64,000 nucleotides of DNA, taken from positions 124,001-188,000 of the forward strand of contig JAEWZH010000014.1 of NCBI GenBank assembly GCA_023395395.1, read 5' to 3'. The stretch comes from Bacteroidota bacterium. GTDB taxonomy: Bacteria > Bacteroidota > Bacteroidia > Bacteroidales > Porphyromonadaceae. A program made the translations under genes and the position numbers. Of this stretch, positions 9,005-17,988 are shown in pieces (within the stretch, counting starts at the first letter, position 1; each line of letters begins with the position of its first letter). The notes beneath the pieces were generated by a model. It saw only the letters and a program-made list of their open reading frames with translations. It did no database searches and was not told the DNA's origin.

Positions 9005-10087
9005 GTGGAGAAACGTCGAAACATTTTATTATGGATACCTACAGTCCTCTATGGAATGGCTGTGGGTATCCGTAATTTTGCTTTCGACAAGGGGATCCTA
9101 AAGAGTTGGCGTTCTGAAATACCGACTATTTGTGTCGGGAATCTTTCAGTAGGAGGGACTGGGAAGACACCTCATATCGAGCTACTTATATCGCTTCTGA
9201 AAGGCGAATACAAGGTGGCCGTCCTTACGAGAGGTTACGGTCGTAAAACCAAAAGACCTATCATCGCTTCCCCCGAGGATGATGCAACGAGAATAGGCGA
9301 CGAACCGTACCAGATCAAGAGAAAGTTTCCGGAAGTAATGGTCTACGTAGACGGTAATCGCAAACGCGCCCTCGAGAAAATGGAAATGATGCCCCCTGGA
9401 GAGCGCCCAGATGTGGTGCTTCTGGATGATGGGTTTCAACATCGAAGGGTAACCCCATCTTATAGCATCTTGCTAACGCCCTACCGCAAGCCTTACTATA
9501 AGGATTATCTTATGCCTTATGGGAGACTTAGAGAAAGCCGAAAGGAAGCCGTAAGAGCAGAGACTATCGTACTTACCGGAACTCCCCAAAAAGTAAATAT
9601 CAATGAGAAGCGACTTAAGATAGAAAATCTGAGAGCTCTGGCTTTTCAAGATGTATTTAGCTCCTACATCAAATACGAAAGGCCTTGTTGCCTATTTAAT
9701 AGAGAGGAGTGTAGTTCGCACGAACAGCTCCGTCAGGATAGTGATATACAAGTGGTAAGTGGTATTGCAGACCCTACAGCTTTTCAGAATGCCTGTCTAT
9801 CTTCATTTCCCAAGGTGATAGATTTCATTTCCTATCCCGACCATCACGATTTTTCCAAAGAAGAGATTGGGGTATTGGTTCGTGATTTAGAGTCTGACCC
9901 GCACCTATTCATACTCACTACCGAGAAAGATGGGATGAGACTTTTAGCAAAAAAGAAATGGATTTCGGAGTCTGTAAGGGGGCGTATCTGGATATTGCCT
10001 ATATCCATCGACATGGATTTGGAGGATAAGATTATCTTACTCAGAAAAGCCAAGAAAGCAATCAAATTTAATGGTTTACCATTATGA
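9005..10087 (+). CDS. lpxK: Tetraacyldisaccharide 4'-kinase
   Basis: Phosphorylates the 4' position of the lipid A disaccharide precursor at the inner face of the inner membrane. The 360-residue protein has an N-terminal hydrophobic helix (ILLWIPTVLYGMAVGIRNFAFDKG) and a Walker A motif GGTGKT at residues 50-55. LTRGYGRK and the DDGFQHR motif follow. The GTG at 9005 is chosen as start because the following residues (MEKRRNILLW) match the family's usual N-terminus. The first in-frame ATG, at codon 18, would remove half of the membrane helix. It lies 7 bp after sppA and overlaps dut by 4 bp. Confidence 0.92.
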   Translation: MEKRRNILLWIPTVLYGMAVGIRNFAFDKGILKSWRSEIPTICVGNLSVGGTGKTPHIELLISLLKGEYKVAVLTRGYGRKTKRPIIASPEDDATRIGDEPYQIKRKFPEVMVYVDGNRKRALEKMEMMPPGERPDVVLLDDGFQHRRVTPSYSILLTPYRKPYYKDYLMPYGRLRESRKEAVRAETIVLTGTPQKVNINEKRLKIENLRALAFQDVFSSYIKYERPCCLFNREECSSHEQLRQDSDIQVVSGIADPTAFQNACLSSFPKVIDFISYPDHHDFSKEEIGVLVRDLESDPHLFILTTEKDGMRLLAKKKWISESVRGRIWILPISIDMDLEDKIILLRKAKKAIKFNGLPL

Positions 10088-10527
10088 AGAAAATAAAAGT
10101 AGAGGTCATCAATAAGAGCGGTAATGCTCTACCTCAGTATGCCACTGCCCTCTCGGCAGGATTGGATATACGTGCTGATGTAGAGGAGCCCATAGTGCTA
10201 CAGCCCTTGGAGCGAATAGCGGTACCTACAGGACTATACATTGCACTCCCTGAGGGGTACGAAGCACAGATGAGACCTAGGAGTGGATTGGCTCTGAAGC
10301 ATGGCATCACTCTACTAAATACCCCTGGGACTATCGATGCAGACTACAGAGGGGAGATAAAGGTAATTTTAGCCAACCTATCAAATAAACCATTCACCAT
10401 TGAGTCTGGCGAGCGGATTTGCCAGATGGTAGTAGCTAAGCATGAACAAGTAGAGTGGGAGTTGGTGGAGTATCTAGAGGAGACCAAGAGGGGAGCTGGA
10501 GGATTTGGACATACAGGGACAAAATAA
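10084..10527 (+). CDS. dut: Deoxyuridine 5'-triphosphate nucleotidohydrolase
   Basis: Hydrolyses dUTP to dUMP and pyrophosphate, limiting uracil in DNA and supplying dTMP synthesis. At 147 residues it is a typical homotrimeric dUTPase. All the conserved motifs are visible: ALSAGLDIRAD (motif 1), RPRSGLALKHG (motif 2), GTIDADYRGEI (motif 3, with the catalytic Asp), ERICQMV (motif 4) and the C-terminal RGAGGFGHTG arm (motif 5). It overlaps lpxK by 4 bp (ATGA), and its TAA stop shares one base with the next start (TAATG). Confidence 0.95.
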   Translation: MKKIKVEVINKSGNALPQYATALSAGLDIRADVEEPIVLQPLERIAVPTGLYIALPEGYEAQMRPRSGLALKHGITLLNTPGTIDADYRGEIKVILANLSNKPFTIESGERICQMVVAKHEQVEWELVEYLEETKRGAGGFGHTGTK

Positions 10528-12755
10528 TGAAGATGAAGAGATTAGTCATATACACTGCCCTAATGGCCGTGATACTTGTCGGGTGTAGCAGTGAGAGTAA
10601 AAAAGCAGAAGAGATGGCATTCACTCCGACCGACTTTGTTGACCCATGGATTGGTACTGGTGGGCACGGACACGTATTCTTGGGCGCATCGGTTCCTTGG
10701 GGTATGGTACAGCTTGGTCCTACCAGTGTTTCTACTGGATGGGACTGGTGTAGTGGTTATCACGTTAGCGATTCAACCATTATCGGCTTCTCTCATACCC
10801 ATCTCAGCGGTACAGGAATTGGCGACTTACTTGACATCACGGTGATGCCTGTAACAGGGAAGGTAAATTATGCCCGAGGCAATCACGATGACCAAAATAG
10901 TGGACTTTGGAGCTATAGTCGCAGATCAGTCGAGCAGGTAGAACCTGGTTATTATGCGACGCACCTCGAGCGTTACAATATCGATGTAGAGTTGACGTCT
11001 ACTAATCGGGTAGGCTACCATAAGTACACATTTCCTAGTGATACCTCAGATAAAGCAATTGTTTTTGACCTTGAAAATGGAGGCAACTGGGATAAGGCGA
11101 CAAAGGGTTATATCACGAAGGTGAGCGAAACCGAGGTAGAAGGATACCGCTTTTCTACTGGCTGGGCAAAGGATCAGAAGGTATACTTCGCGGTAAAACT
11201 ATCGCAGCCGATGGCCGATCTCGAGGTGATCGCCGATAGCAATAATCTAGAGAAGGAGGGGGAGGGTACGACCGTCTATGGGCGGATAGATCTCGCAGAC
11301 GACACACAGGAGGTGATGATGAAAGTCGCCCTCTCATATACATCTATAGAGGGTGCTTGGCTCAATATGGAGACCGAGGGTAATACTTGGGATTTTGAGC
11401 AGGTACGTACAGATGCTAAGATTCTATGGAATAACGAGCTAGGAAAGATTAGGGCGAGTAGTTCACAACCTGATGTGATGAAGATATTCTATACTGCGCT
11501 CTACCATACTATGATCGCGCCAAGCACCTTTGCCGATGTGGATGGCAAATACTATGGCGCTGACCATCAAGTGTACCAAGGCAAAGGATTTACCAATCAT
11601 TCTATCCTTTCGCTTTGGGATACTTATCGAGCAGCACATCCTTTGATGACACTGATACATCCTGATAAGATGGGTGACATGGTAAGTACTTTTCTCGCAA
11701 TTTATGATGAGCAGGGAGAGCTTCCTGTATGGCACTTGGTTGGAAACGAGACTTATACGATGGTTGGTGCACCTGGTATCCCAGTACTGGCTGATGCAAT
11801 CATGAAGGGTTTTGTCGTGGATAAAGAGCGGGCATATGAAGCTCTGAAGACTTCTGCGATGAAGTCAGCTCGTGGACAGGAATTCCGCATTGAGCACGGC
11901 TATATTCCCTATGATAAGATGCTCGAAAGCGTAGCATACGATCTAGAGTATGACCTAGCTGATTGGTCGGTAGCACAAGTGGCGAATATGCTAGGCAAGG
12001 AAGAAGATTACTCCTATTTCCTAAAGCGCAGTAAGAGCTATCAGAAACATTATGACCCTAAGACTCGCTTTATGCGTGGTATTGACCTAAAGGGGCAGTT
12101 CAACCCAGAATTCAATCCCATGGCATCCGCCCATCGCAATGACGACTACTGTGAAGGCAATGCTTGGCAGTACACCTTCCTTGTCCCTCACGATGTGACA
12201 GGGCTCGTGGAGTGCTTTGGAGATGAAGAGCGCTTTATCAGTAAGTTGGATAGCCTATTTATCCTCCCTTCGATCATAGAGGGAGAAGACGTATCTCCCG
12301 ATATTTCAGGATTGATTGGTCAATTTGCGCACGGCAACGAACCAAGCCATCATATCCTATATATGTATAGCGCACTAGGGCGACAAGCAAAAGCAGCTCC
12401 TCTACTCCGCAAGGTGATGACAGAGCTGTACCATGCAGACTATGATGGACTATCAGGCAATGAGGATGCGGGACAAATGAGCGCTTGGTATATACTCTCA
12501 GCTCTTGGCTTCTATCAGATGGAGCCAGCCGGAGGGCGTTACTACTTCGGGAGCCCAATGATTGACACTGCTGATCTAAAGGTTCGTGATGGGTTATTTA
12601 AGATTAAAGTATTGGACAACAGCGCCAAGAACATCTATATACAAAGTGTCAAACTTAATGGACAGCCGCTGACCCAACGCTATATCACCTTTGAGCAAAT
12701 AGCTAAGGGAGGCTCACTAGATATCCAGATGGGGTCCACCCCACACAATTGGTAA
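10527..12755 (+). CDS. GH92 family alpha-mannosidase, lipoprotein
   Basis: A calcium-dependent exo-alpha-mannosidase family protein that releases mannose from mannans or N-glycans. The signal peptide ends in a lipobox (LVGC, Cys20), so it should be lipid-anchored. About 742 residues follow the family's length. The N-terminal GH92 block DPWIGTGGHGHVFLGASVP is present, as are GFSHTHLSGTG and the C-terminal SGNEDAGQMSAWYIL block, which carries catalytic acids. The start at 10527 is preferred over an upstream in-frame start because it yields a clean lipoprotein signal and a TAATG junction with dut. Its place between dut and a sirtuin is unusual for a glycan-degrading enzyme. The GH2 mannosidase at 42.5 kb could act on the same glycans. 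Confidence 0.9.
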   Translation: MKMKRLVIYTALMAVILVGCSSESKKAEEMAFTPTDFVDPWIGTGGHGHVFLGASVPWGMVQLGPTSVSTGWDWCSGYHVSDSTIIGFSHTHLSGTGIGDLLDITVMPVTGKVNYARGNHDDQNSGLWSYSRRSVEQVEPGYYATHLERYNIDVELTSTNRVGYHKYTFPSDTSDKAIVFDLENGGNWDKATKGYITKVSETEVEGYRFSTGWAKDQKVYFAVKLSQPMADLEVIADSNNLEKEGEGTTVYGRIDLADDTQEVMMKVALSYTSIEGAWLNMETEGNTWDFEQVRTDAKILWNNELGKIRASSSQPDVMKIFYTALYHTMIAPSTFADVDGKYYGADHQVYQGKGFTNHSILSLWDTYRAAHPLMTLIHPDKMGDMVSTFLAIYDEQGELPVWHLVGNETYTMVGAPGIPVLADAIMKGFVVDKERAYEALKTSAMKSARGQEFRIEHGYIPYDKMLESVAYDLEYDLADWSVAQVANMLGKEEDYSYFLKRSKSYQKHYDPKTRFMRGIDLKGQFNPEFNPMASAHRNDDYCEGNAWQYTFLVPHDVTGLVECFGDEERFISKLDSLFILPSIIEGEDVSPDISGLIGQFAHGNEPSHHILYMYSALGRQAKAAPLLRKVMTELYHADYDGLSGNEDAGQMSAWYILSALGFYQMEPAGGRYYFGSPMIDTADLKVRDGLFKIKVLDNSAKNIYIQSVKLNGQPLTQRYITFEQIAKGGSLDIQMGSTPHNW

Positions 12756-12762
12756 AATAGAT

Positions 12763-12786
12763 AGAGCCACACTTGAGTGTGGCTCT
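12763..12786 (+). terminator. Hairpin after the GH92 gene
   Basis: A perfect 10-bp stem (12763-12772 with 12777-12786) closes a TTGA loop. No T-run follows, so it may act as an mRNA-stabilising hairpin or a weak attenuator upstream of the sirtuin start at 12801 rather than a full terminator. Confidence 0.5.
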
Positions 12787-12800
12787 GTGCACTATTCGTT

Positions 12801-13493
12801 ATGAGCAAAAAAAAGATAGTAGCGCTTACAGGAGCAGGAATCAGTGCAGAGAGTGGTATCGCTACCTTTAGAGATTCAGATGGGCTATGGGAGCGATATT
12901 CGGTGGAAGAAGTTGCTTCTGCAGATGGCTACAGAAGAAATCCTCAGTTGGTGATTGACTTCGCCAATGATCGTCGAGAACAATGTGTCAAGGCTCAGCC
13001 CAACGAAGGACATCTGTTGCTAGCAAAGCTAGAGGAAGATTATGATGTCACCATAATTACTCAAAATATAGATGATCTACACGAACGGGCGGGCAGTAGC
13101 CATGTCATCCATCTGCACGGGGAACTGATGAAATGCTGCAGTGAGGGGGATCTCTCTACACCTCTGCCATTGCCCCAAGGGCGACTACGAATGACGTTGG
13201 ACGACAAGGCAGAAGATGGGTCTCAACTTCGCCCCTTTATTGTCTACTTTGGTGAACCCGTGCCTCGAATGGAAGAGGCGATTGCGAAAACGGAGCGAGC
13301 TGATATCTTCCTCATTATCGGTACTAGTCTCAATGTCTACCCCGCAGCAGGGCTCGTGCGTTTCGTTCCACGGGGGACACCTGTGTATGTCATAGATCCT
13401 CAAGAGGTGCCTGGATCCGATCAGTTTGAGCATATTCAGATGGGGGCTGGGAAAGGAATGGCCGAACTTATTAAACGATTAAACAATGATTAA
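12801..13493 (+). CDS. NAD-dependent protein deacylase (sirtuin), zinc-site-less type
   Basis: Removes acyl groups from protein lysines using NAD. The 230-residue protein starts at ATG 12801. An in-frame GTG at 12777 lies inside the preceding hairpin and is rejected. The Rossmann motif TGAGISAESGI (10-20), TQNID (87-91) and the catalytic His106 in HLHGEL are clear. The four zinc-binding cysteines of most sirtuins are missing; only C112-C113 occur in that region. The SIRT5/CobB acyl-selectivity motif F-Y-x-x-R-R reads FANDRR (54-59), with Ala in place of Tyr and the Arg kept. Related Bacteroidetes sirtuins also lack zinc cysteines, as far as I know. It overlaps dgt by 8 bp. Confidence 0.88.
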   Translation: MSKKKIVALTGAGISAESGIATFRDSDGLWERYSVEEVASADGYRRNPQLVIDFANDRREQCVKAQPNEGHLLLAKLEEDYDVTIITQNIDDLHERAGSSHVIHLHGELMKCCSEGDLSTPLPLPQGRLRMTLDDKAEDGSQLRPFIVYFGEPVPRMEEAIAKTERADIFLIIGTSLNVYPAAGLVRFVPRGTPVYVIDPQEVPGSDQFEHIQMGAGKGMAELIKRLNND

Positions 13494-14826
13494 TCATAAG
13501 ATGGAGTGGCAAAGACTGATCAGCGATAGACGCTTTGGACTTGAATCCCACTCACAGAAACAAGAAAATCGTACTGACTTTCAGCGAGACTACGATCGCC
13601 TTATTTTCTCTGCTCCATTTAGGCGCTTACAAAATAAAACACAAGTATTTCCGCTTCCTGGCAAAGTCTTCGTGCACAATCGTCTCACCCATAGTTTAGA
13701 GGTATCCTGTATTGGGCGCTCACTAGGCACACAGATAGGGAGGGCAGTATGCCAAAGAAATCCTAGCCTTCAAGCTGATCATGCCGATTTTGGGGCTATT
13801 GTCTCTGCGGCATGCCTCGCTCATGATTTGGGCAATCCGCCATTTGGACATGCCGGAGAACGTGCCATCAGTGCCTACTTTACGGAAGGGAAAGGGAGAC
13901 GGTGGAAGAGTCGTGTAGAGAATGAGGGGGGACGATGGGACGACTTTGCACACTTTGAGGGTAATGCCAATGCCCTTCGATTGCTAACTCATGGATTTAG
14001 AGGCAGGAGAGAGGGTGGCTTTGTGCTCACCTATAGCACCATCGCTTCCATCGTAAAGTATCCTTATGCCTCTATCGGAGCCAAAGGCAAGTTTGGGTTC
14101 TTTGAGACAGAACAGGAAAGCTACGAAAAGATAGCTGATCACCTCGGGCTTCTTAGACTCTCTCAAGAGGGCGAAGCCCCTATCTTCGCACGCCATCCAT
14201 TGGTCTATCTAGTAGAAGCAGCAGACGATATTTGCTATCAGATAATGGATCTCGAGGACGCATACAAGCTGAGGATACTGAACCTAGAGGAGTGCCAAGG
14301 ACTGATTAAAGCCTTTATCCCAGAGGAACAACTTCCTATGGTAGAAGAAGTACTAGAAAAAGTAACTGATCGTAATGAACAGATCTCCTACCTCCGCTCC
14401 GTAGCTATGGGGAGATTGGTCGCTGCAAGTACGGAGACATTTCTAAAGCATGAAGATGAAATACTCTTAGGCACGTTCAAGGGTTCTCTGATAGATGCCC
14501 TCCCTGACCGAGAAGCAACGGCATACAAAGAGGCACGAAAAGTTGCTTTTGACAAGATATATTTTACGAAAGAGGTATTGGACATCGAGTTTGCAGGCTT
14601 CCGAATATTCGAGTACCTGCTTGACACTGTCATCAAAGCGCAGACCAGACCGGAACACGCATATAGTAAGCTGTGGCTCAATCGGATCCCTGAGCAGTAC
14701 GATATGCAGCGCTCCACGATGTATGGCAAGATACAAAGCGCTCTTGACTATATCAGTGGTATGACCGATGTCTATGCGCTTGATCTCTACCGCAAATTTA
14801 CTGGCATGAGCTTACCTGCCATTTAA
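13486..14826 (+). CDS. dgt: Deoxyguanosinetriphosphate triphosphohydrolase (dNTPase)
   Basis: Hydrolyses dNTPs, probably dGTP-activated, to the deoxynucleoside and triphosphate, controlling nucleotide pools. The 446-residue protein has the family block DRLIFSAPFRRLQNKTQVFPL, then HNRLTHSLEVSCIGRSLG, and the HD metal site HDLGNPPFGHAGE. The C-terminal EAADDICYQIMDLEDAY block carries the further metal-ligand Asp. Codon 6 (ATG, 13501) is an alternative start, since conservation begins at about EWQRLISDRRFG. The 8-bp overlap with the sirtuin gene indicates coupled expression. Confidence 0.92.
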   Translation: MINHKMEWQRLISDRRFGLESHSQKQENRTDFQRDYDRLIFSAPFRRLQNKTQVFPLPGKVFVHNRLTHSLEVSCIGRSLGTQIGRAVCQRNPSLQADHADFGAIVSAACLAHDLGNPPFGHAGERAISAYFTEGKGRRWKSRVENEGGRWDDFAHFEGNANALRLLTHGFRGRREGGFVLTYSTIASIVKYPYASIGAKGKFGFFETEQESYEKIADHLGLLRLSQEGEAPIFARHPLVYLVEAADDICYQIMDLEDAYKLRILNLEECQGLIKAFIPEEQLPMVEEVLEKVTDRNEQISYLRSVAMGRLVAASTETFLKHEDEILLGTFKGSLIDALPDREATAYKEARKVAFDKIYFTKEVLDIEFAGFRIFEYLLDTVIKAQTRPEHAYSKLWLNRIPEQYDMQRSTMYGKIQSALDYISGMTDVYALDLYRKFTGMSLPAI

Positions 14827-14857
14827 GAAAGACAATATTTTACAATTGCGAAAGAAA

Positions 14858-16051
14858 ATGAACACAACATTACAAGAGATAACCATCAAGGTAAAAAAGA
14901 TACACTCGATACTGAAAGAGCAAGGACTACAAAATATCCTGCTTCGCAGTATTCCCAACTGTCTCTACATTACAGGAAGTGTATCACAGAGCTTTATCCT
15001 AGTGGATAGATCACGAGAGCTTCCGATAATATTCTTGGAAAGACCTACGAATACACTTGAGGGCTATCCAGAGGAGTTGATCTATTCCATCCGTAAGCCA
15101 GAACTAATTCCCGACATTCTCTCAGAGCTAGGTCTATCAATTAACGAACAAAGTGCCTTGGAGCTTGGATACCTCCCCTTCACTGAGTATCAGCGTCTCA
15201 GCAAGCTCTCTCCTAATGGCGTAAGCGATATTGACGGTTCGACACTGATGCGTGAAGTGAGAAGCATCAAAACTGAAACAGAACTAACCGAAACTCGTAG
15301 GGTCGCCCAAATTCATGCAGAGATATATAGGCTGGTGCCAAAGTTTTATCGTCCTGGTATCACCGAGCTAGAGCTTCAGCACGAACTAGAGTATCAAATG
15401 CGTCGCCGTGGGTCTATAGGAATATTCCGTGCCTTCGGTGCTCGCATGGAAATCCACATGGGTAATGTAATTGCAGGGGATAATGCCGATAATCCTGCGC
15501 CTTACGACTTCACAATGGGCGGCAAAGGAGTATTTGCCATGCCTATGGGCGCATCGGGGCAAGAGATACTACCTGGGACGGCCCTTATGGTAGATCTTTC
15601 GGGAAATTATGGCGTCTATCAAAGCGACATTACACGCACTTACTACCTAGGAGAGCTCCCCAAAGAGGTTATTCGCGCTCATCATCTATCGATAGAATTT
15701 CAGCGATGGTTTGAGAGCTACGCCAAGGATGGAGCTCCTGTAGCTGAAGTCTACAACCACTTCCTCAGGAGAGCGGAGGAGGAGGGTTTTGCGGAGTATT
15801 TCATGGGACACGAAAACCAAGTGAAATTTGTCGGTCACGGAGTCGGTATCGAAATTAATGAGCCTCCAGTCCTCACTGCTCGCTCGAAAGATATATTTAG
15901 AGCTAACATGGTCATCGCACTAGAACCAAAGTTTGTATTTCCAAAAGTAGGGGCTGTAGGACTAGAAAATACATACATCATAGGGCGAGATGGAGCTGAG
16001 AATATCACCCCTCTACCCGAAGCGCTAATTCCATTAGTCATCAACGAATAA
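14858..16051 (+). CDS. M24 family metallopeptidase (Xaa-Pro aminopeptidase-like)
   Basis: A pita-bread metallopeptidase of about 397 residues with an N-terminal creatinase-like domain (residues 1-130) and a C-terminal catalytic domain. Metal-site segments are visible: MVDLSGNYGVYQSDITRTYYLG (two Asp), FVGHGVGIEINEPP (His) and ALEPKFVFP followed by GAVGLENTYIIG (two Glu). The ATG at 14858 is used; a TTG four codons earlier is possible but less likely. The alkaline phosphatase gene starts 13 bp after the stop, separated by four AAT-type triplets. Substrate preference cannot be judged. Cytosolic Xaa-Pro dipeptide or peptide turnover would fit an asaccharolytic organism. Confidence 0.88.
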   Translation: MNTTLQEITIKVKKIHSILKEQGLQNILLRSIPNCLYITGSVSQSFILVDRSRELPIIFLERPTNTLEGYPEELIYSIRKPELIPDILSELGLSINEQSALELGYLPFTEYQRLSKLSPNGVSDIDGSTLMREVRSIKTETELTETRRVAQIHAEIYRLVPKFYRPGITELELQHELEYQMRRRGSIGIFRAFGARMEIHMGNVIAGDNADNPAPYDFTMGGKGVFAMPMGASGQEILPGTALMVDLSGNYGVYQSDITRTYYLGELPKEVIRAHHLSIEFQRWFESYAKDGAPVAEVYNHFLRRAEEEGFAEYFMGHENQVKFVGHGVGIEINEPPVLTARSKDIFRANMVIALEPKFVFPKVGAVGLENTYIIGRDGAENITPLPEALIPLVINE

Positions 16052-16064
16052 TAATAATAATAAT

Positions 16065-17759
16065 ATGAGACAAAGAATACTCACACTGTTTGTGGCACTC
16101 CTAATACTGCCACAGTCGCTTTTTGCACAGGAGACAAAGCCAGTCAAAAATGTTATCTTTATGATTGCTGATGGCACATCCCTCAGTGCTATCTCACTTG
16201 CTCGTTGGTATCAGAATATCGAGGAAGGCAAACTCACCAAGCTAAACCTTGACCCATATTTGAGCGGATCAATTATCACCTTCTGCTCCAATGCACCTAT
16301 TGGTGATTCTGCTCCTACCACATCCACCTTTATGAATGGTATACCGAGTATCCAAGGCATGGTGGGCACCTACCCTTATGCCACGGAAAATGACCTAATA
16401 TCAGTAGACCAAGAGATGGCATACCGACCAATTGTATCTCTTACTGAGGCGACTCGCCTGCTCCACAATCGCAAGGTTGGAGTAGTAATGACCTCTGAAT
16501 TTCCCCACGCTACGCCCGCTGACGCAACTTCACACAGCTACTCGCGCAAGCGCTACGATTGGATTATTCCACAGATGGTGTACAATTCGATTGACGTTCT
16601 GATTGGAGGAGGTGCTGGTCTACTCCGCAATGAACAAGCGAAGTATTTAGAAGATAAGGGTTACGGTGTATATTGCAATGACCATACCTCGCTATCTACG
16701 CATGAGGGAGATAAGATTTGGAGCCTATTTTCCGACCGTGATGTCCCTTATGATATAGATGCAGTGGAAGGTGTAGACCCAAAGATTGATGAGATGGTTA
16801 CTGCGGCACTTCGACATCTCGATCAAAATAACCCCAATGGATTCTTCCTATTGGTAGAAGGATCAAAAGTAGACTGGGCAGCACATGCCAATGACCCTGT
16901 AGCGATAGCGACTGAGGTGCTAGCATTTGATCGTGCAGTTAAAGTAGCACTTGACTTTGCGAAGGCAGACGGCAACACTATTGTTGTCCTCACCTCTGAC
17001 CATGGCAATAGCGGTATCAGCATTGGACGCCGAGACTTACCCGACTACGCTGGCACATCCAAGGACAAGTTATTTGGGCCACTGACCAAAATCAGCAAAA
17101 GCTCGGTAGGCCTTGCAGAGATGATCTCTGAAGCAGATGAGAGCGAAATTGCATCGCTTTTTGAACAAGTGACGACCTTTACTCCTGGTGACAAAGAACT
17201 AGAGATACTCAAATTGCTCAGGAAACTCGAGCTAGCATCCGACACAGAGCGACCTGCCATTAAACAACAGCTCAAGGAGATGAATATTACAGGAGAGGGT
17301 GCGCTCTATACAGGGGGGCTTTCAGATTACATTGCATCAATCTACCGTACCAAGATGTATATTGGTTTCACCACCAGCGGACACACTGGCGAAGAAACTT
17401 TCCTTGCCAGCTACGCTCCAACTGGGGAGCAAAGGCTCAAGGGCGTACACACTAATATAGAGCTACACGACTACCTCCGAAGGGCACTAGGAATAGAGCC
17501 AAGTATGATGGAGCTCACCCATCAGTACTACGCCCCACACAGCGAGGTATTCAGAGGGATGAAAATAGAGATTACGGGGAATGATCCCAAGGACAAAAAG
17601 CTGACCGTAAGGCATAAGCGCAAGACCCTCACCATCCAGAGCTTCACCAATCAGCTCTACGTCGATGGCAAGTTCCAGGAGCTTCCAATGCCAGTGGTCT
17701 ACGTGGATAAACGAGGTGAATTTTACCTCCCAGTCTCTCTCAAAGACCTCCTACAGTAA
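16065..17759 (+). CDS. Secreted alkaline phosphatase
   Basis: A periplasmic phosphomonoesterase, 564 residues, with a clear signal peptide (RQRILTLFVALLILPQSLFAQ). Alkaline phosphatase family motifs are present: NVIFMIADGTS (first metal Asp), IGDSAPTTSTFMNG (nucleophile Ser/Thr region), LLVEGSKVDWAAHANDP, and VVLTSDHGNSG (Asp-His metal ligands). About 130 residues after the core show no catalytic motif and contain a predicted beta-rich tail (KLTVRHKRKTLTIQSFTNQLYVDG). It is the last gene of a plus-strand run starting at sppA and is followed by a hairpin at 17787-17810. Confidence 0.9.
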   Translation: MRQRILTLFVALLILPQSLFAQETKPVKNVIFMIADGTSLSAISLARWYQNIEEGKLTKLNLDPYLSGSIITFCSNAPIGDSAPTTSTFMNGIPSIQGMVGTYPYATENDLISVDQEMAYRPIVSLTEATRLLHNRKVGVVMTSEFPHATPADATSHSYSRKRYDWIIPQMVYNSIDVLIGGGAGLLRNEQAKYLEDKGYGVYCNDHTSLSTHEGDKIWSLFSDRDVPYDIDAVEGVDPKIDEMVTAALRHLDQNNPNGFFLLVEGSKVDWAAHANDPVAIATEVLAFDRAVKVALDFAKADGNTIVVLTSDHGNSGISIGRRDLPDYAGTSKDKLFGPLTKISKSSVGLAEMISEADESEIASLFEQVTTFTPGDKELEILKLLRKLELASDTERPAIKQQLKEMNITGEGALYTGGLSDYIASIYRTKMYIGFTTSGHTGEETFLASYAPTGEQRLKGVHTNIELHDYLRRALGIEPSMMELTHQYYAPHSEVFRGMKIEITGNDPKDKKLTVRHKRKTLTIQSFTNQLYVDGKFQELPMPVVYVDKRGEFYLPVSLKDLLQ

Positions 17760-17786
17760 TGCCTCTAGTAACATCAGTTCTAATGT

Positions 17787-17810
17787 ACGACCTCCCTTAT
17801 GGGAGGTCGT
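17787..17810 (+). terminator. Hairpin terminator after alkaline phosphatase
   Basis: A perfect 10-bp GC-rich stem (17787-17796 with 17801-17810) with a TTAT loop, followed by an A/T-rich but not pure-T tract. Confidence 0.65.
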
Positions 17811-17843
17811 AATAATTTCTTGAAGATCACAAATAGAGAACCG

Positions 17844-17931
17844 CTAAATTCTGCTTGAAGAATCTCTGAATTATTAATTAGTAATCCCTAAATTCTTCAT
17901 GAAAAATCTAAAGACTCTTCATGAAGAAATA
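17844..17931. repeat. Tandem 22-bp repeat array with TTCATGAA palindromic core
   Basis: Four consecutive units of exactly 22 bp lie at 17844-17865, 17866-17887, 17888-17909 and 17910-17931. Units 1 and 3 agree at 19 of 22 positions, units 2 and 3 at 15, units 3 and 4 at 14. The best-kept core is the self-complementary TTCATGAA. A weaker fifth unit (17822-17843) may precede them. The array sits between two convergent terminators, downstream of both neighbouring genes. Confidence 0.7.
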
Positions 17932-17969
17932 AAAAGGGGTGTGGTGAACTGGTCACCACACCCCTTTTT
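17931..17969. terminator. Bidirectional terminator for ppdK
   Basis: A perfect 17-bp stem (17931-17947 with 17953-17969) closes a 5-nt loop and is flanked by five A and five T, working on either strand. It lies 19 bp beyond the ppdK stop. Confidence 0.9.
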
Positions 17970-17988
17970 GTCAGAATCAGTTTAAGGA

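Noticed and set aside
10455..10526. 24-residue extension of the GH92 protein
   Set aside because: It overlaps dut in another frame and would hide the clear lipoprotein signal that begins at 10527.
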